Positions 8,958 to 15,862 of a stretch of 64,000 nt of DNA are shown here, piece by piece (position 1 is the first letter of the stretch; every line of letters starts with the position of its first letter). The stretch lies in contig CP003096.1 of NCBI GenBank assembly GCA_000233775.1, positions 62,001-126,000 of the forward strand, read 5' to 3'. The position numbers were made by a program, and so were the translations under genes. A model generated the notes under the pieces. That model did no database searches and had not been told where the DNA came from. It saw only the letters and a list, made by a program, of their open reading frames with translations. The DNA comes from Thermovirga lienii DSM 17291 (lineage in GTDB: Bacteria; Synergistota; Synergistia; Synergistales; Thermovirgaceae).

Positions 8958-8986
8958 AGGGGAGCATCGAAGCTCCCCTTGTTCTT
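8958..8986 (+). terminator. Intrinsic terminator after the baeRF gene
   Basis: Stem AGGGGAGC (8958-8965) with GCTCCCCT (8972-8979), loop of 6, followed by T-rich TGTTCTTT. It lies 41 bp after the stop codon. Confidence 0.8.
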
Positions 8987-8996
8987 TGCTGAGGGC

Positions 8997-9025
8997 TTGA
9001 CTTTGGAGGGTTTTGGCTATATTTT
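8997..9025 (+). promoter_or_regulatory. Promoter of the cobalamin riboswitch and receptor
   Basis: TTGACT (8997-9002), 17-base spacer, TATTTT (9020-9025). It lies directly between the preceding terminator and the riboswitch, so position and match agree. Confidence 0.6.
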
Positions 9026-9037
9026 ATGTGGGCAAAA

Positions 9038-9190
9038 CGAAAGATTAGCGGAAGGGAAATCGGGAAGCCGGTGAGAATCCGGCACAGCCCCGCTACGGTG
9101 AGGGTGACGAAGGGTGCATAGAGCCACTGGCAAGTTTGCTGGGAAGGCGCACCTGGAGGAAGACCCCAAGTCCGGATACCGATCCCTTCA
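9038..9190 (+). promoter_or_regulatory. Cobalamin (B12) riboswitch aptamer
   Basis: The segment has the conserved core of cobalamin riboswitches: GGGAAGCCGGTGAGAATC, then CCGGCACAGCCCCGCTACGG, AGCCACTG, GGGAAGGCG and the 3' B12 box AAGTCCGGATACC. It is followed by a terminator-type expression platform and then, 34 bp beyond the last terminator, a TonB-dependent receptor gene. This is the classical arrangement of B12-repressed btuB. The exact aptamer ends are estimates. Confidence 0.93.
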
Positions 9191-9197
9191 GCTGGAA

Positions 9198-9236
9198 GTC
9201 TCTTCCCGCGAGGGCCAGGGGAGAGACGGATTTTTT
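9198..9236 (+). terminator. Riboswitch expression-platform terminator
   Basis: GTCTCTTCCC (9198-9207) pairs over 10 bp, with one G-U pair, to GGGGAGAGAC (9218-9227). The loop is 10 bases and a run of six T follows at 9231-9236. It comes right after the B12 box, as expected for ligand-controlled premature termination. Confidence 0.75.
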
Positions 9237-9257
9237 GGCCCTTATGGGCCTTTTTTT
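9237..9257 (+). terminator. Second, tandem hairpin with T run before btuB
   Basis: GGCCC-TTAT-GGGCC at 9237-9250 is followed by seven T at 9251-9257. The stem is short. The left arm can instead pair with the loop of the preceding terminator (9211-9217 with 9236-9242, 7 bp perfect), so the two structures could compete. Confidence 0.55.
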
Positions 9258-9290
9258 GTGGCCCAAACTTCGTAGGAGAGGTGGTTTTAT

Positions 9291-11105
9291 ATGAAGTTGG
9301 GAAGGCTTTTTCCAGGTTTTTTGGCCATTGCGGCCATGGTGGTAGGGCTTTGGGCGGGAGCTTCCTTCGCTCAGGAAGCTTTGACCCTTGAGCCCGAGGT
9401 AGTTACCGGCTCCAGAATTTATCAGTCCTTGAAGGAGGTTCCTGCTGCCACGTACGTGGTTACAACGGAGGACATAGAGCGAAGCGGAGCTACCGAGTTG
9501 GGAGAGCTTTTAAGCTCCACGGTCCCGGGAATTTATATATCCTCCCGCAATGGCAGTACTCAAGAGGACAACATAAAGCTCAGGGGCATTGTGACGGAAG
9601 TTCTGGTTTTGATGGACGGAGTGCCTTATTACAAGGCAAGCAATGTTGCTGGTGCAGCGGCTTACGACCTGCGCTCCATCCCCTTGGAGGACATAGAGCG
9701 TATCGAGGTAGTCAAGGGGGCTGGTTCTGCTTTATACGGCTCCATGGCTGCAGCGGGTGTGATAAACATAATAACCAAAAAACCTTTGGGCGAAGGGGTA
9801 AAGATCACGGGAGGTGCAGGAACCAACGACTGGCGAGAGGGCTCCTTCAGCGGTTGGACCAGCGAGGGGGACTTTTCCGCCAGGGTATGGTACGGCCATT
9901 CAGAGGAAGGAGAGTCACGCCTGTCCTGGAATGGTACGGTTATAGACAAGAATCTTGATTACGACCAGGACTCAGGGGGTTTGACGTTGAAAAGTGGCCC
10001 ATTCACCTTCTCAGGAGTATGGGGCAAATATACCTCCCGCTGGACCTATAATGGGGATGAAGATCAACAAAAGAATGATTATTCAAGGTTTTATGTTAAA
10101 TGGGAAGGGGAAACTGCCAGGGCAATACTTTACAGGCATGAGGAGGAAAAAGAGTACAAGGACCCGTGGAGCAGAAGCTTTTACGACGACATTTCATGGG
10201 GGGCTGAGTTTTCCAAAAACCTTTCATGGAGGGACAACCTGGTTTCCTGGGGGATGTCCTTCAGGAACGAAAAGCTTTCCGGGGATACAGAAGGAAAGAG
10301 GAAAAACTACGCTCCCTTCATTGAGATTTCAAGGCCTGTTGGGGACTTTATCCTCAATGCGGGGCTGCGCTACGAGATATGGGACCAAGATAACGCAAAA
10401 GATTACAAAGAGCTGAACCCTAAACTCTCCCTGTCTTACCAGACGTTGAACGGTAATCTTTGGTACCTTTCTGCAGGAAGGTTCTTTGCCATGCCAAGTT
10501 TTTACGAGATAGCAGGCGATGGTGTTTGGGTCCTTCCCAATCCCGACTTGAAGCCGGAGAAGGGTTACAGCTATGAGCTGGGCGTCAAGGGGGAGGATGA
10601 GGACGGTCCCTGGAGCGCCAACATGTTTTATATGGACATGGAAGACAAGATTGTTTGGTCAGATTTAGGGAATTGGACAGGCGAATACGATAACGTCAAT
10701 AAGTACCGAGCTTGGGGATTGGAGCTCTCCAGGCGTTGGAAGATATCCTCCCTTTGGGATCTGGAACTTGGCGCTACGTGGATGAGGGCAGAGGAAAAGA
10801 AAAACAATCAATGGGAGAGGGCCCGTACCCCCGAATGGGACGTGGACGCTTCCTTCATATACACCAACGGCCCCCTGTCCGGCCAGGTGGTACTTCACTA
10901 CCTGGGCAACAGAAACGAAGGACAAGGTGTCGAATCCAATGTTACGACGGTGGATGCCTCCTTGGAGTACAAGGGAAAGCCTTACACCATCAGGCTTTCG
11001 GCCTACAACATCTTCGACGAGGATTACTGGGCCAGCGAGTCATGGGGAACCTATTACTACGGGCCAGAAAGAAGAGCGTATCTTACGCTGGAATACCAGT
11101 TTTAG
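9291..11105 (+). CDS. btuB: TonB-dependent outer-membrane receptor, probably cobalamin
   Basis: A 604-residue outer-membrane receptor. The signal peptide ends near GASFAQE and a TonB-box-like stretch follows (LEPEVVTGSR). The plug domain (about 40-150) shows PAATYVVTTEDIERSG, LMDGVPYYK, DIERIEVVKGAGSALYGS and GVINIITKKP. The remainder is a 22-strand-type barrel ending in the aromatic YLTLEYQF. Control by the cobalamin riboswitch immediately upstream points to uptake of B12 or related corrinoids. AGGAGAGG precedes the ATG at 9291. No TonB/ExbB/ExbD or btuCDF genes are in the window. Confidence 0.92.
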   Translation: MKLGRLFPGFLAIAAMVVGLWAGASFAQEALTLEPEVVTGSRIYQSLKEVPAATYVVTTEDIERSGATELGELLSSTVPGIYISSRNGSTQEDNIKLRGIVTEVLVLMDGVPYYKASNVAGAAAYDLRSIPLEDIERIEVVKGAGSALYGSMAAAGVINIITKKPLGEGVKITGGAGTNDWREGSFSGWTSEGDFSARVWYGHSEEGESRLSWNGTVIDKNLDYDQDSGGLTLKSGPFTFSGVWGKYTSRWTYNGDEDQQKNDYSRFYVKWEGETARAILYRHEEEKEYKDPWSRSFYDDISWGAEFSKNLSWRDNLVSWGMSFRNEKLSGDTEGKRKNYAPFIEISRPVGDFILNAGLRYEIWDQDNAKDYKELNPKLSLSYQTLNGNLWYLSAGRFFAMPSFYEIAGDGVWVLPNPDLKPEKGYSYELGVKGEDEDGPWSANMFYMDMEDKIVWSDLGNWTGEYDNVNKYRAWGLELSRRWKISSLWDLELGATWMRAEEKKNNQWERARTPEWDVDASFIYTNGPLSGQVVLHYLGNRNEGQGVESNVTTVDASLEYKGKPYTIRLSAYNIFDEDYWASESWGTYYYGPERRAYLTLEYQF

Positions 11106-11218
11106 GTGCTTAAGGCTGGTATAGCCGACGAGGAGAGAGGACCAGGACGCCCAAGTGTGCAGAACAAAGGATAATTGTTTGAAAATTGAGACATTGTAGA
11201 GAATTTTACACTTAAGTG

Positions 11219-11246
11219 TTGACAATTTGAAAAAAATAAATATACT
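11219..11246 (+). promoter_or_regulatory. Strong vegetative promoter in the gap after btuB
   Basis: TTGACA (11219-11224), a 16-base AT-rich spacer, TATACT (11241-11246). No rightward gene starts for over 2 kb, so it is not an obvious mRNA promoter; see the candidate small RNA that follows. Confidence 0.65.
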
Positions 11247-11252
11247 AACCAT

Positions 11253-11370
11253 CTGGAAGCGCAAGGCCGCCGCAACCTTTGCTTCCTGCACCTTTACTCC
11301 TTTCTCCTCTATAAATAGATATATTTTTAGAGAGAACAGAAGCCCCGGGTAGCTGGGGCTTCTGTTTTTG
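11253..11370 (+). ncRNA. Candidate small RNA, about 118 nt
   Basis: The predicted transcript starts about 7 bases after the TATACT box and ends at a strong intrinsic terminator. Near its 5' end it folds as GGAAGCGCAAGG (11255-11266) against CCTTTGCTTCC (11276-11286), with one bulged C and a 9-base loop. An A/T- and pyrimidine-rich single-stranded middle follows, then the terminator hairpin. There is no ribosome site or convincing open frame. It does not match an RNA family that I recognise. Expression is inferred only from the promoter and terminator. Confidence 0.5.
11337..11370 (+). terminator. Strong intrinsic terminator
   Basis: CAGAAGCCCC (11337-11346) pairs perfectly over 10 bp with GGGGCTTCTG (11355-11364), followed by TTTTTG. 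It can end both btuB read-through and the candidate small RNA. It lies 14 bp before the end of the leftward ygiQ gene but lacks a T run on that strand. Confidence 0.88.
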
Positions 11371-11383
11371 TATAGGCAGGTCG

Positions 11384-13276
11384 TTATCTTTTCTTTTTTC
11401 TCTTTTTCCCGTCTAGGTTTTTATTCTTAGGGTTGGTTTTATGCTTCGTTGGGCCTTTTTTGTGCTTTTCTTCATCTCTTGTGTCCTCTCGGATAAGGCA
11501 TTTCTTGCCCCTTCCAATTAGGTCCCTTCTTCCTGCCTTCAAGAGGGCTTCCTTGACGATGTTGTAGTTTTTGGGGTTTCTCCACTGAAGCAGAGCTCGC
11601 TGCATGGCCTTTTCCTTGGCAGTTTTGGCCACGAAGATCTTTTCACCTGTGTATGGGTTTATCTCCGAGTAGTACATGCACGTAGAAAGGGTGCCTGGGG
11701 TAGGGATGAAGTCCTGCACCTGCTCAGGGTGGTAACGGATGTCCCTTAGAAACTCCGCAAGCTCGATGGCGTCCTCCAGGGTACTTCCCGGGTGGCTCGA
11801 TATCAGGTAGGGCACCAGAAACTGTTTCTTTCCCAAGGAGCTGTTGACCTCCTCGTAGAGCTTCTTGAACTTCAGAAACACCTCCTTTGGGGGTTTTCGC
11901 ATGAGGTTCAAGACTCGAGCCGAAACGTGTTCCGGGGCCACCTTGAGCTGGCCGCTTACGTGGTGTTCGCAGAGTTCCTCAAGGAAGGAGCGGTTGTTCT
12001 CCGCCATTATGTAGTCGTAACGTATGCCCGACCTTACAAAGACCTTTTTCACTCCGGGAATGGAGCGCACCTTTCGTAGAAGCTTCATGTAATTATCGTT
12101 TGACTTTCGAAGTTTTTGGCAGCAGGAAGGCCACGTACACTGGCGGTTTTTGCAGGAAGATCCCTTGTCCTGAATCTTGCAGGCTCTTTCGTGAAAGTTG
12201 GCGGTGGGGCCCCCTACGTCGTGGATGTAGCCCTTGAAACCCTCCATTCGAGTCAAAAGTTCTGCTTCCTTGAGGATGGATGTATCGCTTCTTTTTTGAA
12301 TTATCCTGCCTTGGTGGGCGGATAGGGCGCAGAAGGAGCAGCTGCCGAAACACCCCCTATGAGCGGTTATGCTGAACTGAACCTCCTCAAGGGCTGGAAC
12401 GCCTCCCAAAGGATCGTAGCTTGGATGGGCTTTTCTCGTGTAGGGCAGTTCGTATATCTCGTCAAGTTCCTCTTCCGATAGAGGAAATTGTGGAGGGTTC
12501 TGAACCAGGTACCGGTCACCAACCCTTTGGACTATGGGTCTTCCGGTCAAGGGGTCAAGCTCCGGTTCCGTCAGTAGGTAAGCCCTGGCAAAGGCCTTTT
12601 TGTCATGCTGGATCTCCTCCCAAGAGGGAATCTCCACGAAGCTTTCGATGTCCTTTAAGTCCTTAAAGATGTAACATGTGCCTCTTACGTCCCTGATCTC
12701 TGTAATTGGGATACCTTTTTGAAGTTTTTGCGCTATCTGGACTATGGTTTTTTCTCCCATCCCCCAGACGAGAAGGTCCGCCTTGCTGTCCATGAGTATG
12801 GGTTTTCTCAGTTTGTCCGACCAGTAGTCGTAGTGGACGAACCTCCTCAAGCTGGCCTCTATGCCTCCTATTATTATGGGGACGTCCTTCCACAGTTTCC
12901 TTGCCATGTTGCAGTAGACTATGGTTGCCCTGTCGGGCCTTTTCCCCCCTTCTCCTCCGGGGGAATACCGGTCCTTTTTTCGTTTTTTCTTCGCAGCAGT
13001 GTAGTTGGAGAGCATGCTGTCCAGGTTCCCTGCGGAGACCAGCACACCCAGGGAGGGCTTCCCCATGAGGGCGATGGAGTCTGGGTTCTTCCAGTCTGGC
13101 TGGGCAACGATCCCTACCCTGAAGCCTCTGGATTCCAAGACCCTGGTTATTATGGCGTGGGCGAAGCTCGGGTGGTCCACGTAGGCGTCCCCGGTTATGA
13201 AAAGAAAGTCCAGCTCATCCCAGCCCCTTTGACGCATTTCCTCCCGGTTCGTTGGTATCATTTGATACTTTGCCAT
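11384..13276 (-). CDS. ygiQ: YgiQ family radical SAM protein
   Basis: A 630-residue radical S-adenosylmethionine protein of the YgiQ (UPF0313) family, of unknown reaction. The N-terminal domain has LDFLFITGDAYVDHPSFAHA and GGIEASLRRFVHYDYW. The cluster motif is HRGCFGSCSFCALSAHQGR (CxxxCxxC), and a lysine-rich tail ends the protein. The start MAKYQ at 13276 is chosen: typical family N-termini begin there and AAAGGA lies upstream, although an ATA-rich extension is open to 13324. It is divergent from flgD and has its own promoter in the 127-bp gap. Confidence 0.92.
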   Translation of the reverse strand: MAKYQMIPTNREEMRQRGWDELDFLFITGDAYVDHPSFAHAIITRVLESRGFRVGIVAQPDWKNPDSIALMGKPSLGVLVSAGNLDSMLSNYTAAKKKRKKDRYSPGGEGGKRPDRATIVYCNMARKLWKDVPIIIGGIEASLRRFVHYDYWSDKLRKPILMDSKADLLVWGMGEKTIVQIAQKLQKGIPITEIRDVRGTCYIFKDLKDIESFVEIPSWEEIQHDKKAFARAYLLTEPELDPLTGRPIVQRVGDRYLVQNPPQFPLSEEELDEIYELPYTRKAHPSYDPLGGVPALEEVQFSITAHRGCFGSCSFCALSAHQGRIIQKRSDTSILKEAELLTRMEGFKGYIHDVGGPTANFHERACKIQDKGSSCKNRQCTWPSCCQKLRKSNDNYMKLLRKVRSIPGVKKVFVRSGIRYDYIMAENNRSFLEELCEHHVSGQLKVAPEHVSARVLNLMRKPPKEVFLKFKKLYEEVNSSLGKKQFLVPYLISSHPGSTLEDAIELAEFLRDIRYHPEQVQDFIPTPGTLSTCMYYSEINPYTGEKIFVAKTAKEKAMQRALLQWRNPKNYNIVKEALLKAGRRDLIGRGKKCLIREDTRDEEKHKKGPTKHKTNPKNKNLDGKKRKKKR

Positions 13277-13310
13277 TATGTCATTCCGTCCTTTTATTAA
13301 TATATGGACG

Positions 13311-13340
13311 ATTATAATGTACAAATCTATTTGTGGTTAA
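13311..13340 (-). promoter_or_regulatory. ygiQ promoter with a palindrome in the spacer
   Basis: On the minus strand TTAACC (13340-13335) and a perfect TATAAT (13316-13311) are 18 bases apart. The spacer contains the perfect palindrome ACAAAT-CT-ATTTGT (13321-13334), which could be an operator. Confidence 0.5.
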
Positions 13341-13347
13341 GAGCTAT

Positions 13348-13374
13348 TCAAGATCGTGCAGTGTAAGCCGATAA
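13348..13374 (+). promoter_or_regulatory. Sigma-28 (FliA) type promoter of flgD
   Basis: TCAA (13348-13351), 15 bases, GCCGATAA (13367-13374). The -10 equals the FliA consensus GCCGATAA and the -35 differs from TAAA by one base. It lies 30 bp before the flgD start. fliA is encoded 6.7 kb downstream. Confidence 0.7.
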
Positions 13375-13403
13375 CAAATATGAATAAGGCTCTAAAGGGA
13401 GTG

Positions 13404-13826
13404 ATGGCCTTGGTGAACAGTGTAAATTCTGCAGGAGACGTTAGTACAGTGCAGGACAGCGCTACGAGAAGGGCTTCGGTAAACAGCACTTTCGATAGAG
13501 AGGCCTTTCTAAAGATACTGGTGACTCAACTGGCGAACCAGGATCCCCTGGAGCCACTGGATCAGTCGGAGTTCATCTCTCAGATGGCCCAGTTTGCCAG
13601 CGTGGAACAAATAGCCAACATAAAGGAAGAGCTTGAGGGACTCAGTCAGTTTTTTAGGTTCTCTGCATCGTCTTTGGTGGGAGAGAAGATTACTTACGCA
13701 GATGTGGAAACCGGTGAAGAAAAGGAAGGGACAGTGGCATCGGTTATCTTCGACTCCGACGAGGTAAGCCTAAAGCTTCAAGAAGGGGTCGAGGTTCCCA
13801 TTGAAAGGCTGTTGTCCATAGGTTAG
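13404..13826 (+). CDS. flgD: Flagellar hook assembly (hook-cap) protein FlgD
   Basis: A 140-residue FlgD, the scaffold that caps the growing hook and is later discarded. The conserved N-terminal region is clear: REAFLKILVTQLANQDPLEP, QSEFISQMAQFASVEQ. It is short for the family, ending after the small beta domain (EKITYADVETGEEKEG), so it lacks the larger C-terminal domains of E. coli FlgD. AAAGGGAG is very close to the ATG at 13404; the TTG at 13410 or GTG at 13413 are possible true starts. It heads the flgD-flgE-flgL-flhB block, and flgE follows after 96 bp. Confidence 0.9.
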   Translation: MALVNSVNSAGDVSTVQDSATRRASVNSTFDREAFLKILVTQLANQDPLEPLDQSEFISQMAQFASVEQIANIKEELEGLSQFFRFSASSLVGEKITYADVETGEEKEGTVASVIFDSDEVSLKLQEGVEVPIERLLSIG

Positions 13827-13922
13827 TTTCGTTGTTCCTTTTGTTTTGAATAAATGGTCGCAAGGGAAGGCGGCCCTTTTGAGCATGGATGCCCGCAGAC
13901 GTTCGTAAGGAGGAGGTTAAAG

Positions 13923-15851
13923 ATGCTAAGGTCTTTGATGTCAGGGGTCAGTGGGGTTAAGGGCCACCAGACCATGCTTGATGTAGTTGGCGATAATATA
14001 TCCAACGCCAACACCACGGGGTTCAAGAAGTCCGATGTGAACTTTCAGGAGCTCATGAGCCAAACGGAGAGGACTGCCACGGCGCCCAGCGCGGAGAAAG
14101 GAGGCACTAATCCCACTCAGGTGGGGTTGGGCGTGACCGTTGGGAGCATAGTGGTGGATCATACCCAGGGGAACATAAACTACACGGGCAGCAAGAGCGA
14201 TATGGCCATAGAAGGTGATGGGTTCTTTGTTGTAAAGGATGGTTCCACCAACCTTTACACCAGGGCTGGCAACTTCGTGTTGGATGGAAGTGGCGACCTG
14301 GTCCAGAGCGGGACAGGTTACAAGCTTCAGGGTTTCACTATGGCCGACGACCCCCTAAATCCTGGGGAGAAGGTAGTGGGGACCGACCTGGTGGATATAA
14401 ACATTCCTGTGGGGCAAAAACTACCTGCAAAGGCCACCACCACTGCGGGGTTCAGATGTAACCTCGATTCCAGGGTTGATACTGTATTGCCCATGGGCTT
14501 AAGTAGCAACGATCTGGTTCTGACCGGTGTGATAGGAAGCGAGGAATACACCAGCATAACCTTTTCAGAGGGGACTACGGTAAACGACTTTCTTAAGGTA
14601 ACCTTCAAAAAGCAAGACGGCACCACTGTGTCCGTTGATATGACCCTTTCGGGGGTAAACCCCTCCACGGCCCTCCCTGCTTTGGCCGATAATACCACGG
14701 TGGACCTTGACGGGGATGGAACCAACGATACTGTGAGCTTCGATTCCACCACCGGGGACCTGTTGGTCAAAAGCGGTGCCACTGGGGGGCTTCTTTGGAC
14801 TGGCAAGCTTGGTGCTGCATTGGATTACCAGGTTTTTGGGTTGGACGATGGCTCTGGCAGCACATTGTACTATTTGGCGGAGTTCACTGACCTGCCTGAT
14901 GGAGGCAGGAGGCTTACCGTGTGGGGCGACGATGGAACGGGGGCCATGGCGGTAAGCTCCGTGGATTTGGAGAGCAAGGACGATGGATCCTTTTACGTGC
15001 CCTCGGGTACCACGATAAGCGTAGGTGGGCAAAATCTGGACGTGGAGGCCACCACTTCCGGCATGGGTGTTTCCCTGGTGCAATCGGGCAGCGTGGTGGA
15101 TACATTCAATCTCCAGACGTCCAGCATCCACTCCACCAAGTTCGATATATACGATAGTCAGGGCAACGCCCACACCGTGGAGACAAGCTGGGAGAAGGTG
15201 GACAACAACCTGTGGCGTTGGAGGGTTTGGCTACCTGATGAACCAGGGATAGGCTTGAGCAGTAATACGGGGCTCGTAGAGTTTTCCCCCGACGGATTAA
15301 TCGAGAGGGTCATAGACGAAACAGGGGCCGAATCCAGCACGGTAACCTTCAACTTCGCCTCCCTTGGAGCGGAGGATTCTAGCGTGGTCTTTGATTTCAC
15401 GGGAAAAGCTCTGGGTAAGGACCCGATAGATGCCGTCACTCAGTTTGGTTCGAGCTTCACAACAAAGGAGTATTATCAAGATGGATACAAGATGGGTGTC
15501 CTCAAGGACTATTCAGTAGGAGCAGATGGGATCATAAGGGGTGTTTACGACAACGGCCAAACGGAGGAGCTTTATACCGTTGCATTAGCATTGTTCTCCA
15601 ACCCAAGTGGATTGGAGAAGGTTGGGGGTGGGTCCTTCAGGAGCACCGCCAACTCTGGAGAGGCCCAGATACTTAAGCCTATGGAAGGCGGTGCCGGAAG
15701 CATTGCTGGGGGCAGCTTGGAGGCTTCCAACGTGGATTTGACTGCGGAGTTCGTGAATCTAATCAAGGCCCAAAGAGGTTTTCAAGCCTCAGCCAGGGTC
15801 ATAACCACCAGCGATCAGATTCTGGAGGAGCTTATGAACATAAAGAGATAG
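13923..15851 (+). CDS. flgE: Flagellar hook protein FlgE
   Basis: A 642-residue hook subunit. The N-terminal coil and motif (MLRSLMSGVSGVKGHQTMLD, DNISNANTTGFKKSDVNFQE) and the C-terminal coil (DLTAEFVNLIKAQRGFQASA) are those of FlgE. It is longer than E. coli FlgE (about 400); the extra length lies in exposed middle domains of threonine- and glycine-rich beta sequence (about residues 140-520). AGGAGG precedes the ATG at 13923; the open frame to 13854 is not needed. It follows flgD and is 11 bp before flgL. Confidence 0.95.
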   Translation: MLRSLMSGVSGVKGHQTMLDVVGDNISNANTTGFKKSDVNFQELMSQTERTATAPSAEKGGTNPTQVGLGVTVGSIVVDHTQGNINYTGSKSDMAIEGDGFFVVKDGSTNLYTRAGNFVLDGSGDLVQSGTGYKLQGFTMADDPLNPGEKVVGTDLVDINIPVGQKLPAKATTTAGFRCNLDSRVDTVLPMGLSSNDLVLTGVIGSEEYTSITFSEGTTVNDFLKVTFKKQDGTTVSVDMTLSGVNPSTALPALADNTTVDLDGDGTNDTVSFDSTTGDLLVKSGATGGLLWTGKLGAALDYQVFGLDDGSGSTLYYLAEFTDLPDGGRRLTVWGDDGTGAMAVSSVDLESKDDGSFYVPSGTTISVGGQNLDVEATTSGMGVSLVQSGSVVDTFNLQTSSIHSTKFDIYDSQGNAHTVETSWEKVDNNLWRWRVWLPDEPGIGLSSNTGLVEFSPDGLIERVIDETGAESSTVTFNFASLGAEDSSVVFDFTGKALGKDPIDAVTQFGSSFTTKEYYQDGYKMGVLKDYSVGADGIIRGVYDNGQTEELYTVALALFSNPSGLEKVGGGSFRSTANSGEAQILKPMEGGAGSIAGGSLEASNVDLTAEFVNLIKAQRGFQASARVITTSDQILEELMNIKR

Positions 15852-15862
15852 GAGTGGTTTGA

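Noticed and set aside
12719-13300. Rightward 193-residue open frame
   Set aside because: It lies wholly opposite ygiQ, whose sequence carries clear radical SAM motifs. No ribosome site and no recognisable protein.
14565-15173. Leftward 202-residue open frame, and a 159-residue frame at 14327-14806
   Set aside because: Both are shadows of flgE, whose frame continues through with typical hook sequence.
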